Assembly: GCA_002633025.1 (NCBI GenBank)
Contig: NMRB01000706.1
Span: 22,785 to 86,784 of the forward strand
Direction of reading: 5' to 3'
Source of the DNA: Notospermus geniculatus
Lineage: Eukaryota > Nemertea > Pilidiophora > Heteronemertea > Lineidae
Length of the DNA: 64,000 nucleotides
Numbering within the stretch: the stretch's first letter is position 1; every line of letters starts with the position of its first letter. Shown piece by piece: positions 1 to 11,871 of this stretch. Below the pieces are notes generated by a model, which was not told where the DNA came from, did no database searches, and was given only the letters and a program-made list of their open reading frames with translations. Both the position numbers and the translations under genes were made by a program.

Positions 1-119
1 AACCATATCCCTCGCGATAAAAGATCCGTAGATAGCGCAGCGCTATCTATCGATGGTTGCGCAAACGAAGGATCCACTGATAGCGCAGCGCGATCGATCG
101 ATCGCGCAGATCGGCAGAT

Positions 120-375
120 GGCGCATAACATATATGCCTGTAATGCCCTCCCCAGGCAGGGACATAGGCCTAGGCCTAAATTAGCCTAGGCCTAATACCG
201 GTAAGCCCAACACTACTAGGCCTAACAGTGGGTGGGGGATTAGGCCTAATTACCGGGTAGTATAGGCCTACCACGTAGGCCTAGGCCTGCTATGGCAATA
301 AATTACTAGGCCAAGCCTAGGTGCCTAGGAATAGGACTAGGAGGCCTTACAGGTAGGCCTATTGGCCTATGCATT
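120..375. repeat. AGGCCTAGG-rich simple-sequence region
   Basis: The words TAGGCCTA and CCTAGGCC recur many times here, often overlapping, so the tract is a mosaic of short palindromes. Similar patches lie at about 2010-2110, 2270-2480, 3020-3430, 14970-15075 and 43690-43755. No coding potential is seen in it. Just before it (30-100) is a short palindromic motif around ATAGCGCAGCGCTAT. Confidence 0.7.
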
Positions 376-596
376 CAGTGATCGATTTTTAGCTCTTCGG
401 TCCAGTTGTCCACCGGGCAAGTGCTCTTTTGCAATTGGTTGCCCGTGTTGCTTTTTGAGTTGCCCGCAAATGGTTTTTCAATGGAAAAATGATGATTCTT
501 TACTTGTCCGCAGGACAACCACTTCTGGACTTTTACTTGTCCGTATCAAAATTCACTTGCCCCGGGCAACGGGACAAGTGCTTAAATCGATCAATG
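376..596. mobile_element. Short inverted-repeat transposon with 5-bp target duplication
   Basis: The left end reads CAGTGATCGATTT and the reverse complement of the right end reads CATTGATCGATTT. The similarity continues inward imperfectly for about 45 bases (both arms carry a CCGGGCAAGTG-like stretch). GCATT flanks the element on both sides (371-375 and 597-601), a perfect 5-bp target-site duplication. At 221 bp with no long ORF it is a non-autonomous (MITE-like) element. CA(G)-type ends suggest the hAT superfamily; the 5-bp duplication is shorter than the usual 8 bp but known for some hAT lineages. The family assignment is inference. Confidence 0.65.
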
Positions 597-1088
597 GCAT
601 TGCATGGACGGAGGACGGACCACACACAGACACACAGACTTCCTTGGGCGGGGAAAGGTACTACTGTAGTGTGCCGTTGCAATCGTGAAATATTCCAATC
701 AGCATGCCGGCCTGGAAAGAGAACGAAATGCATGCCGGGAGTTTCCCCAAGTGTATGACTTGGCGAGTCGCTCACTTTGGCCAGGCTCGAGGAAGCCTTG
801 GCAGCGTGCTTGCCAACACCTTTCGGAACGCTCGCGCCTTCCCCCGTCCCGACATGCCCGACCGAGCTTCCTCGGGGAAGCTTTCCGAACGCGACCACAG
901 ACAGACTGTCACATGTCACTGAGTCCTGACACGCAAGATGACACAGCAGACTGACTGGCAGAGGGTGGGCGCAACCAACCAACAAGGCACCCCAGACATT
1001 TGCGGTTACCGACAGAAGTCATCCTAGTTTATGCGCATGCGCATATGTACACTGTAGTTACTGTTATAGACGTGAGAGGGCCATTTCT

Positions 1089-1181
1089 AGATCTTGTAAG
1101 AACATCTGCTTCAAACATGGTGATGAGTCAAACGGCATCCAGTGGCATTTCTGTTTTTTTTGTGCATTCGATTCATATAAT
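1089..1181 (-). repeat. Dispersed repeat, inverted partner in AGBL5 intron
   Basis: About 93 bases here are nearly identical, in reverse complement, to 4930-5021 in intron 4 of AGBL5. This marks a dispersed repeat rather than a gene. At the partner site the repeat directly abuts a large foldback structure. Confidence 0.75.
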
Positions 1182-1465
1182 TCACATTTTATTAATTAAA
1201 GGAGGCCGCCAGTTACTGAACTTAATTCGTGAGTGAGATGGATCTCACATTAATTAAAGGAGGTTGAGATTTGTTCAGGTCGACTGCGATCTCTTTAAAA
1301 ATGATGAATAACAAACGTGACAATGGGCGTGTATCACCATCAGAATATGACTAGGCCTAAGACAAAAGAGTTTTTGGAGTTGAACACGTCAAGTTTGATG
1401 AAAGAAAATTAGGTTGATGAGCATAGTTTTAAAATAACTTGTCAATATCGCGGTGGACGATCCCC

Positions 1466-1544
1466 GTGGACGTTCTGACCAACGTCCCGTGGACGTTCTG
1501 ACCCAAGTGCGGCGTGGACGTTTTGACGAATGGACGTTCTGACC
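1466..1544 (+). repeat. Tandem repeat, unit GTGGACGTTCTGACC
   Basis: Four close copies of the motif GTGGACGTTCTGACC start at about 1466, 1489, 1514 and 1530, separated by a few bases. The third copy has TTTTGAC in place of TTCTGACC. No function can be inferred. Confidence 0.75.
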
Positions 1545-2033
1545 GGTAACCGATGAACAGCATGAACACGAACGTGACGATCAGCAGAACGAGAGAGGTG
1601 CCAATAGTTTATCTATCCAATGATAGATGGCGCTCACGTGCAACCAGAATTTCAACGATGGACGATAGGTGGCAGCAGGTGACGGTGATGATCGAGGAAC
1701 GAGGTTGCTTAGCGTAATGGTCACGTGTCCAGCAACCAGGATAGTTTAGCAATGGCATGAATGGCGGACGTGAATTTTTAGAGGACATGGACATGACATG
1801 CATGATTGACCGGACGGACATGACGGATGTGATGACTTAGCACACGAGGTGAGAACTACCTACTTCTTCTGTCACGTCTGTGATCACTGTCCATATTGTT
1901 TTAGGCCTAGGCCTTGGATAGCTGCTGCTGCACGCCATCCATGCACATGCATGCATGCATCTGTGCATGATGCATGCACATCATCACCATGATCACACAT
2001 GCACAAGACATGCAAGACCTAGCCTAGGCCTAA

Positions 2034-2590
2034 CAATTTGCATTTGTGGCCATCCACAATACTAAGGCCTATAGCCTAGCTAGGTAGGCCTAGGGCCCCT
2101 AGCCTAGGGCCTAGCGTCAAACAGTCCCGCACATACCAAAAAAAACACTGTTGACTGAGCATTTTTCCACTCGAAGAGAATGCTGCGCTGCGCTCTCGAC
2201 AATGACACTGCTGCCCCATCGGCATCTATTAATTGACCAATCAGAAGCAGGTATCGATTGGTGCGAGGTTGACCTAGGCCTAGGCCTAGGCTACATAATC
2301 AAATGTTCACATGCAATCAATCCTCTTCGAATTTGTAGGCCTAGCAACAACACTCCACCAACCTAGCTCATGACCTGATCTGACCTGCTGCCTGGCTGGT
2401 GGCAATTACGGGTAGACCTAGGCCCTACCGGCAGTAGGCCTTGGTCTACTAGGCCTAGGCCCTTATGTCGTTAGATTCAGCAGTTAACTTTCAACCGAAC
2501 CGGGGGTGCAGGACCCAACCATGCCAACTGTGACATATTAGGCTGACCTATTTCAGGTGCGTTGGTGCAGAGAATGAGGTGATTACGTAC
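2034..2590. repeat. Upstream duplicated block, copy 1
   Basis: This block begins at a TTTGCATTTGTGGCC motif and is closely matched by 2994-3560, with small indels in CCTAGG-rich parts. Homology stops after GATTACGTACCA in both. Copy 2 ends about 30 bp before the AGBL5 start codon, so copy 1 may be a displaced duplicate of that gene's promoter region. Confidence 0.85.
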
Positions 2591-2993
2591 CAGCTCCATT
2601 CAAATGGCTATAGTTTCATTGATTATTCATGTTCCGACTTGAAACTCGTCCCCAGGCTCCCCAGGATCCAGCTCTTTGCTATGAATTTTACTTCAGCTCT
2701 GCTGGTACATGCACGGCGGTGCAGGAGCACCGAGATTGACGGGGTAGCCGAGAATTGGCGAATTTACCCTACATCATCGTGTAGCAGATGAAATTTTCTT
2801 TTAAACTCATTCCTTTTTTTCTTAAAATTAAGAAATCCGATAGCGATAAGGACAACGTCACTTCCTGTAGAAAAATGTACAGGAAATTTTTTCATGACGC
2901 AACGTCAACACCTAAAACAACGTCAATGACGTCGTTTCGGTACAATCGCTCGCAGCGCCGACCTGTCGGGATAAACCGCAGGGCGGGTTCCTC

Positions 2994-3560
2994 ATTTGCA
3001 TTTGTGGCCATCCACAATACATGCAATAGGCCTATAGCCTAGCTAGGTAGGCCTAGGGCCCCTAGCCTAGGGCCTAGCGTCAAACAGTCCCACACATACC
3101 AAAAAAAACCACTGTCGACTGAGCATTCTTCCACTCGAAGAGAATGCTGCGCTGCGCTCGACAATGACACTGCCATGACTGCTGCCCCATCGGCATCTAT
3201 TAATTGACCAATCAGAAGCAGGTATCGATTGGTGCGAGGTTGACCTAGGCCTAGGCCTAGGCTACATAATCAAATGTTCACATGCAATCAATCCTCTTCG
3301 AATTTGTAGGCCTAGCCACTCCACCAACCTAGCTCATGACCTGACCTGCTGCTGCTGCCTGGCTGGTGGCAATTACGGGTAGACCTAGGCCCTACCAGTA
3401 GGCCTTGGTCTACTAGGCCTAGGCCCTTATGTCGTTAGATTCAGCAGTTAACTTTCAACCGAACCGGCCGGGGGTGCAGGACCCAACCATGCCAACTGTG
3501 ACATATTAGGCTGACCTATTTCAGGTGCGTTGGTGCAGAGAATGAGGTGATTACGTACCA
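2994..3560. repeat. Upstream duplicated block, copy 2 (AGBL5 5' flank)
   Basis: This is the second copy of the block at 2034-2590. It carries the same runs, including an AACCGAACCGG stretch near its end. Its 3' end is adjacent to the AGBL5 ATG at 3592, so it probably includes the 5' untranslated region and core promoter of that gene. The roughly 400 bp between the copies include a TGACGTCG motif and an ACTTCCTG motif resembling CREB and ETS sites. Confidence 0.8.
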
Positions 3561-3591
3561 CTAACCTATAGGCTAGAAGTGTGCAAGTGAA

Positions 3592-6500
3592 ATGGAGTTC
3601 CGCTGTGGAAGTCTGTTGTTCACCTCCAGATTTGACTCTGGTAATTTAGCAAGGGTTGAGAAGGTCGTGAGAGATGAAGACGATGATGATGTGGGTAAGT
3701 TCAAATTTAAGGCTGAAATTTGCTACATTTCTGAGCTGTACTGAGGTCATCCTTCCATGTACCTCTCTTACTTGACAAAGACAATTGTTTTATACTAACA
3801 TGACAAAAAAAACTTGATAATACTAACATGACGAAGTCAGTTTTAGGCCTACCCTAATAGGTACCGGTATGTTTTTATCCACTGATCTTGACAATGACAT
3901 TCGGCCATAAGAATGAGGTGGATATGTGGCTGAAAGTCTCACTCTATCACTCTGCCACATCACATGTTGATTTTCTTTTCTAGGACGTTACATGATGGGT
4001 GGGGAGCCACGCCCTGATTATGAATTCAATGTATGGACCCGTCCTGATTGTGCTGGGACTGAATATGAAAATTCAAATCGGTAAGTTCTAAAGTGGTGAT
4101 TCAAATGGACTGCAAACTGCAGATTTGTTATGAAATTTCTCTGTACATGTAAGTGTGTGAAAAATGAGCTAGGATGCAAAGTGCTGAATATATTGATGTT
4201 GTCCATTCCAGGTCCTGGTTTTATTTTGGTGTCAAAGGGGGAGCTCCAGGAAGGCTGTTGAAGATTAATATTCAGAACATGAATAAACAAGGCAAGCTTT
4301 ATGGCCAGGGGTTTGCACCGATTGTCAAAACAGTTCCAGGGAAGCCCAAGTGGGAGCGGATTAGGGATAAGGCAACATTTGAGGTAAGGACTTGTCAAAT
4401 TAACTTTTTTTAATCAGGATGTTTAGCCTTGTCTCTTCTTTTATTCTTTCTTTCAAAAAATGCTTGCGACAGCAGTATTGTACACAGTCAATTTCATGTG
4501 ATGTTGAGGTTTGGTGAGTAATTCAGGCTTCCCCTTCTGTTGCAGGTTGTTGAGAGCCAATTCGTATTGTCATTTGTTCATCGGTTCGCTGATTTTCGTG
4601 GTGCCACTACATATTTTGCATTCTGTTACCCCTGGTCATATGCTGAATGTCAAGAAAAGCTGAATGAACTTGATGTCAGGTTCGAAAAATGTTGGAAATT
4701 GTCGTCAAAGAGGTGAGCATGGCAAATTCTTTTTATATTCTGAATGCACAAAAATATCCAAAAATAGAGCACATAAGGCGACACACAAAATGATATAATA
4801 ACCGAAGTGCGAAGTCGTCCTCCAGAAATTTTAGCAAATTTTCGACCCCAACCAGGGTCATAAAGCTTGCCTTAAGACCCCGGTTGGGGTCGAAAATTTG
4901 CTAAAATTTCTGGAGGACGACTTCGGTTATTATATGAATCGAATGCACAAAAAAAACAGAAATGCCACTGGATGCCGTTTGACTCATCACCATGTTTGAA
5001 GCAGATGTTCTTACAAGATCTCTGTGAATCAGTCACGTCACAGCAATGATTTATGAACCTCGTTCTCTGATGCAGTCCACCAGAATCCATCTACTACCAC
5101 CGTGAACTGATGTGCTACAGTCAAGAGAAACTTCGAATAGATTTGATCACGGTATCATCTTGCCATGGCATTTGCGATGAGGAAGAACCAAGGTTTGATT
5201 CCAAACTTTTCCCAGACCGCCAGGCAAGGAGGTGCCAGAAGTTTGGTGGGAAAAGGGTAGGTAAACTATCATACTCTCGGCGATAGCAGTCACAGTAAAA
5301 AAGTGAAGCAAACCTTATGAATGTTTGGTAACTCAGTAACTGTTATAAAAGTGATGTGCAAAATCACAGGCATTTGGTTGTCTTATTCTCACTTTCTTTT
5401 CTCAATTTCTATCAGGTGTACGTCTTGACAAGTCGTGTCCATCCCGGTGAAACACCAGCTAGTCATGTCTTCAATGGATTCTTGGACTTCATTCTCCGGG
5501 AAAATGATGCCCGTGCCATGCGTCTTCGACAACAATATGTTTTCAAACTGATTCCTATACTGAATCCAGATGGTGTCATGATGGGTCACTACCGTACAGA
5601 TACAAGAGGAGTTAATCTGAATAGGATGTACTTAGATCCAGATTATCAGTACTTCCCATCAATTTATGCTGCAAAAGCTTTACTAGCGTATCACCATGTT
5701 AATAATCGTGTCATTAAACCACCTACACCTGCCCAAGACTGTGCAATGCGAGGGAATGACGCCAGTGCTAATAACGAAGGTGCTAATCAGACTAACATTC
5801 GTGACCAACGAGTTGCGAGATCAAACAGTTTGCAACAGGCAAGGTTTAGGACCCAGAATCAGCCTCTCCAGCGATGCCCTGCAAGGAATCGCACCATCAA
5901 CGTAGTCCATAGGGACAGCCTTGAGAGTAAGACAGTTGTGACAAATCAGAGTGACAATCGTCTGAATTCACGATCTCAGCAGGTGAAAAATGGTACTCGT
6001 GCATATCAAAATACTTCCAATAAGCAGGCAGATGGTGTTGGGTGTGTCTCAGCAGCATCATCTGCTTCCTCTGTTGATAAGACATCAGAATTGATATCAC
6101 ATGGACTGCTGAAGGAAGATGACGAACTTGTGGAGGAGGAACTTTTTCCTATATTTCATATTGACTTGGGTTCAGAGAAGAACCATTCAGGTGAAAATGG
6201 AGATTTTCAGGACAGGACATGTGACAAAGGTTCTGAGCTTGCTCAGCCTTCTTACACCATTGACGATGAGATAAAGTCAATGCTAGGAGATCTGCAAGAT
6301 GATGATCTTGAATTAGCTGCTATTACAGACAATCTCGGGAATGAAGGATCTGATGATGAAGATGATAGTTTTGTTCCCAAATCAGACGGAATACCAAAGT
6401 CTCCACATTTAGCTGACCCCACGTTTCTTCAGATTCCTCCCAAGGAGAGTGGTATTGCTTTCTATGTTGATCTGCAAATGGTCATGCGTCAAAACGAGGG

Positions 6501-9500
6501 TGCTTCATCTACGGAAACTTCCATGAGAATGAGGAAGACATGGTGAGAAAAAATAGTACATTCTTGTGCAGTGGTGAACACATTGTCATCAATTTTGTCT
6601 GAGTTACTCGGGCAGTCTTCAAATTGTAATTTGATTGTTATCAGGTTTAGTTAGGTTGGGATGTTTTGGCTTGATTTACTGGTTACACTTGTAAGATGGC
6701 CAAAGGTTTCCAAAAACATTCATTTGTCCACATTCAAAAGATCATTGTAAGCAGGTTGCCTGAATGAAGTCACTGGGTTTATTTCTTTTCCCTTTCTTTT
6801 CAGATCGATTGCATGTTGTATCCTAAACTGATATCCATGAACACTGCCCATTTTGATTTCAATGGCTGTAACTTCAGCCTGAAAAACATGTACACCAAAG
6901 ATAAAAGAGATGGGATGTCTAAGGAAGGAAGCGGCCGTGTGGCCATTTACAAAGCTATTGGCATCATACACAGGTGAGGGATGCAGGGATGTACTTTTAC
7001 TGAGCATTCAAAAGAAAAATATTTGGTGGTCTGCTTCCATGGCCAGGTTCCCTTCACAATGCTTACCATTCTTTTCCAGCTACACATTGGAATGCAACTA
7101 CAATACAGGCCGTATGGTTAACACTGTACCACCTGCATATGGTGACGATGGACGAGCCACTCCACCGCCTCTAGCTGGATTCCCTCCGAAGTACACAGCA
7201 GCCCATTATGAAGATGTAGGAATGCTTTGAATTTCTATTTGGTTCACAGTTTGTAGCAAAGTCACTTGCATTATGGATGGTTGTGCTGGATTAGAATCAG
7301 CTTTGTTATTGCTGTTGGCTGAAATAGATAATCAAATGATTTGAATAATGAAGAGTAATAAGCACTGATATCATACACTAGTAGGACATCTTGTGCAAAT
7401 TTCCGTTGCAGGTTGGGAAAGCGGTTGCAGTGGCAGCCTTGGATGTCACAGAGACAAATCCTTGGAGTAGGATCGTCAATTCAGAATGTTGTCACTTGCA
7501 TGGTGTACTATGTTGATCTGCATGGTCATGCGTCAAAACGAGGGTGCTTCATCTACGGAAACTTCCATGAGAATGAGGAAGACATGGTGAGAAAAAATAA
7601 TACATTCTTGTGCAGTGGTGAACACATTGTCATCAATTTTGTCTGAGTTACTCGGGCAGTCTTCAAATTGTAATTCAATTGTTATCAGGTTTAGTTAGGT
7701 TGGGATGTTTTGGCTTGATTTACTGGTTACACTTGTAAGATGGCCAAAGGTTTCCAAAAACATTCATTTGTCCACATTCAAAAGATCATTGTAAGCAGGT
7801 TGCCTGAATGAAGTCACTGGGTTTATTTCTTCTCCCTTTCTTTTCAGATCGATTGCATGTTGTATCCTAAACTGATATCCATGAACACTGCCCATTTTGA
7901 TTTCAATGGCTGTAACTTCAGCCTGAAAAACATGTACACCAAAGATAAGAGAGATGGGATGTCTAAGGAAGGAAGCGGCCGTGTGGCCATTTACAAAGCT
8001 ATTGGCATCATACACAGGTGAGGGATGCAGGGATGTACTTTTACTGAGCATTCAAAAGAAAAATATTTGGTGGTCTGCTTCCATGGCCAGGTTCCCTTCA
8101 CAATGCTTACCATTCTTTTCCAGCTACACGTTGGAATGTAACTACAATACAGGCCGTATGGTAAACACTGTACCACCTGCATATGGTGACGATGGACGAG
8201 CCACTCCACCGCCTCTAGCTGGATTCCCTCCGAAGTACACAGCAGCCCATTATGAAGATGTAGGAATGGTTTGAATTTCTATTTGGTTCACAGTTTGTAG
8301 CCAAGTCACTTGCATTATGGATGGTTGCGCTGGATTAGAATCAGCTTTGTTATTGCTGTTGGCTCAAATAGATAATCAAATGATTTGAATAATGAAGAGT
8401 AATAAGCACTGACATCATACACTAGTAGGACATCTTGTGAAAATTTCCGTTGCAGGTGGGGAAAGCGGTTGCAGTGGCAGCCTTGGATGTCACAGAGACA
8501 AATCCTTGGAGTAGGATCGTCAATTCAGAATGTTGTCACTTGCATGGTGTATGAGGGAATGGGTCAGACGGTACATCAGGAGCATGAAAGGGGCAAAGGG
8601 ATCAAGACAGCTGCCAAAAATGGGTGTAGTTGCCAGCAGACAGCCACCGTACGTATTTGACCTGAGTTCAATTCTCTTAATTCTCCCAAACAATCAGTTC
8701 AGTTGTGATAGCTTCTCTTTGATAAATTGGGTAGCTTCCTGTGAAGTTAGATAACCTAGAGGAATTCCCATTTGAAAGTGGTATCTGAATAGAGATTAAT
8801 GAGAGAAGAATGGTCATTTGATGTTCATCGTATCACTTGGTCAACTTGTAGTTGACTGCCTTTTTCACAACTTTTTGTTTTCCAAATTATCCAGTGCTCA
8901 ATCAGGCCACTCAACCACATCTGTCACTAACACTGTAACAGCCACGAGCCGTATCAATCCAAATCGTTTTGGTTCAAGCTCAGATAGCAATTCCTCTGCT
9001 TCAACCTCAAATCTGTACAGAAATACCAGTGTACATAGGAGACCGCCTGCTGCACCGCCTGTTCGCAGAGACCTGGGACCAATTAAGGATGGTAAGTCCT
9101 GACATAAAACCGCTGCGTGGTTCTTTGTTTCATGCCAACTCGCAAAATCTGTATGGTTTTGCTGTCTCAGTGGGCTGTGGAACTGATGGACTGTATTTTT
9201 CTTTCAGCTTCCAATACCCAAAGAGTTGTGCCACCGGCAGTGACCACTTACTCCTCTGATCGAGTCCGGCGCCGTATGACCTTACCAGCCTGTGCTAGCA
9301 CCTCAAACGCCAACAAAAATGACCAAAGAAAATCTAAAAACACCTGAAAATAAGCAACGCCTGGCTTCCTCCGAGTTCAAGCTTCCATTACGCCTTGCCA
9401 ATGCGACAGATATCAAATCACTTACGACAACCTCATCTGACCATAAGTTTGCACGACTGCATTTGAATCAGGAAAAGGGTACACATTCTCGTGATGCTGC

Positions 9501-11871
9501 AGAGAAAGTATGTTCCATGATGCATGTTAGCAACACAGGCTCGTCACCAGTTGATATTGGAACATTGGTGACCGAGGAAGAGAAGATACAACAACTGAAA
9601 AATGTAAGTGGGTGGCAGATTTTTAAAACTACGGTCACCCTCAGTGAATGGTCAATGACTGATTTATCCCTTTCAAAAATTGCCCGTCTTATGCGTTAAT
9701 CATCAGTGCTGCCACCTTTATTGGACAGAATTAAACTAGAATTTCGATCACAAATGGATTTCATATGAGGAAATTCTTCCTGTCCGATGTCACAGATTCC
9801 AGGAACACTCTCCATATTTGAGGGTCCTATTTGAAACAGTGTCTCATTTATGAATACATACTCACTGATGTCATCGACTAATGTGTTAGGTATTTATTTC
9901 CAGCTGAATGCCAAACGTACCTGTAAACCACCAAAACGGCTCGAGGGCGCAAAACCCATTGATCCACCAAAGTAAGTCACATGGGCATGATGAATTTACA
10001 ATGTTATTATTGATCATAATGCTAAGTATAGTGTACGAATGTCAGTTTAGGCCGACGGTGTTTTCACAACACTGAACAAAGCAATGATGTTCATAGCCTC
10101 TGCAGCAAACCTGACTATCACAACTCGGCAAAAAACATGGCTATATTTTGTGATGCAGATATTTGTTTCGATGCAGGTCTGACCCACCAAAAAGACGAGT
10201 CATCAAACTAAATAACCGGCGCCGGAGTTCGTCGCATAGTCCAAAGAGTGCCAAAGGTATGAGGGCTAAGAACGGTAGTGGCACAGACAGCGATATTGAA
10301 AAGAAGCGATATAGGAAACGTCGGCTTTCAAAGAAACAAAAAAGTAAAGAAGATCTGGAAGGTGATTTGGATGGTGTATCCATTATTTATATCCACCTAC
10401 ATGTTTCAATAATCCATCACAAAACGGCTTATAGTTGTTTTTACAGTCTTATACACTTTGAATTTCCCTGTCTGTGTAAAAATGGCTGTTAGGAATGCCA
10501 AATGAGGCTCGATGTTTCGACCAGAAAAGAATCTTTGCATCAGTGAGATGTATTGTTGATACTGGATTAAATATAGTACGCTCATTTGGTATACCGGTAT
10601 GTTGCACTGCATGTCTATACTAAAATGCACCTCCTTGTTTCGATTCTAACAACTAAGACTGTGAATGAAAAAAAATGCACCTCCTTGTTTCGATTCTAAC
10701 AACTAAGACTATGAATGAAAATAAAGACATAAGATGGGATAGCATACCTCAGGTTGTTCCTGCATGATTGGCCCTTGAATGTGGTTGAGTATCTCTGCCC
10801 AGTAGACCTCCCAATGCCTTTTTCAAGAAGGTAGTGAAACATGGGTTTCCAAGAAATACAGTAAAGGTGTTGTATTTTGAAGGCGAGAAAATATTTAGTT
10901 TTCGTTAGTCACCTGCCTATGCATGTATTTGCATGATCCTTACCTTCTCTCACTCTCCTCAGATGAGCTGAAGACACTGATGAGCACTGTTGAAATCACA
11001 AGGCTAAAACTTTCACCAAGGTAACATGTCTCCTTTGATAAGTTGCCTTTGTCAGTTATGGGTATTCATTGATCATGATGAAAGAAGAGTTTGCTGAAAG
11101 TACAAATGGATACCAAATTGCTAGTGCAAAGTTGACATTTAGTCGACAATACATGACGCTCAGACCAGCGCAGAGCGGCCTCAAACTCAACTAACCGTTT
11201 AGGAGAACATTTGGTTTGACATATTTCAGGCCAGTGTCACTGAATGTAACAATACACCAGCACTTTTAGGTCTTTCACATAAGTATTGAAAAATGCATCG
11301 TTTACTGTCTAATAACATGTCCTACATGTATAATTCACTGAGCATGTTGGCCACACAATTTGCATCCCCTTGTTGTTCGTGTTTTGAAATGTGTGTCTGT
11401 GTGCATGTCCTACCAGTAAATTAAAAACATTGAGTATTTCATAGTTAGAGGGCTTTGTTTAAAGAAGCTCAATAACAAATGGCTCTCGTTTGAATTCCTT
11501 AAGTATCCTACCAGTATTAGCACATGCCATTGAGTTGTTTAGCTTTTTAAACTGTTTCCTTTATCATGTTTATTGCAGACCAACTGCCATTGTCCCAGAG
11601 TTCCACCCCTTCAACCACCGATCTTCCAGCCCTGTCGGTCGATTGAGGATGTCAACAGGTGCTGAAAGTGTCGTAAGTATATTTTTACCAGTATGGTTCG
11701 CAAGTTAATGAAGGAAAATCTTCTGTTTATTCAGGGATTCCCCGGACACCTGCTTCTCGCACTATTCTTACAATTCCTCTTCCCGTTCCAGAATTCAAGG
11801 AGTGTGATTTCGACGGAGTTGATAGACCTCCACACCAATGCTCCACCTCATACAACTACCCTGAAGAATAA
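3592..11871 (+). CDS. AGBL5: Cytosolic carboxypeptidase 5 (tubulin deglutamylase), frames disrupted
   Basis: An M14-family zinc carboxypeptidase that removes glutamates, including branch-point glutamate, from tubulin. Exons read: 3592-3694, 3984-4080, 4212-4383, 4546-4712, 5076-5256, 5416-6542, 6804-6973, 7080-7215, 7412-7586, 7848-8017, 8124-8259, 8456-8648, 8895-9091, 9208 (or 9299)-9603, 9904-9971, 10177-10373, 10963-11020, 11579-11658 (or 11672), 11735-11871 (or 11887). The start [20 protein letters not shown] matches CCP5. Zinc ligands lie in [10 protein letters not shown] (exon 6) and HGHASKRG (second copy only); [16 protein letters not shown] and the catalytic-glutamate motif TLECNYNTG are present. 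Three exons are duplicated in tandem, exon 6 carries a 2-base insertion just before its HGH motif, and both copies of the NPWSRIV exon lose frame. No uninterrupted full-length reading is possible as given. Assembly error or pseudogenisation are both possible; identity is sure, function is not. Confidence 0.9.
4793..4936. repeat. Foldback (long hairpin) repeat in AGBL5 intron 4
   Basis: The left arm (4793-4859) and right arm (4876-4935) are near-perfect reverse complements of about 60 bases, separated by about 16 bases. The left arm has a 7-base internal duplication (GAAGTGCGAAGTCG). The motif GGGGTCGAAAATTTGC recurs at about 50660-50685, so this belongs to a dispersed family. A dispersed repeat follows at 4930-5021. 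Confidence 0.85.
6462..7507 (+). repeat. AGBL5 exon duplication, unit 1
   Basis: The unit runs from CTATGTTGATCTGCA in exon 6 to TGCATGGTGTA in the exon encoding [18 protein letters not shown]. It repeats at 7508-8551 at roughly 99 % identity with a constant 1044-base offset after a 2-base indel. It contains the exons at 6804-6973 and 7080-7215. Unit 1 has two extra A bases at about 6475-6477 that convert the expected HGH zinc motif into a shifted frame, which ends at TGA 6544-6546. Confidence 0.9.
7508..8551 (+). repeat. AGBL5 exon duplication, unit 2
   Basis: Second copy of the three-exon unit. Its first part is joined inside an exon to the end of unit 1, making a chimaeric exon (7412-7586) whose 5' half encodes [18 protein letters not shown] in one frame and whose 3' half encodes [18 protein letters not shown] in another. 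Exons 7848-8017 and 8124-8259 are the copies of 6804-6973 and 7080-7215. The HGH motif is intact in this unit. Confidence 0.9.
10624..10723 (+). repeat. Two-copy 50-bp tandem repeat in AGBL5 intron
   Basis: A 50-base unit beginning AATGCACCTCCTTGTTTCG is repeated directly with about one mismatch. It is non-coding and intronic. Confidence 0.8.

Larger units (their letters stand above)
597..2033. other. Intergenic DNA, no gene seen
   Basis: Open frames here are short, overlap on both strands and show no recognisable domain. The stretch holds a dispersed repeat copy (1089-1181), a short tandem repeat (1466-1544) and an alternating TGCATGCA tract near 1935-1985. Confidence 0.6.

Noticed and set aside
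533-985. 150-codon minus-strand open frame
   Set aside because: Cysteine- and histidine-rich with overlapping frames on the opposite strand; it starts inside the 376-596 transposon.
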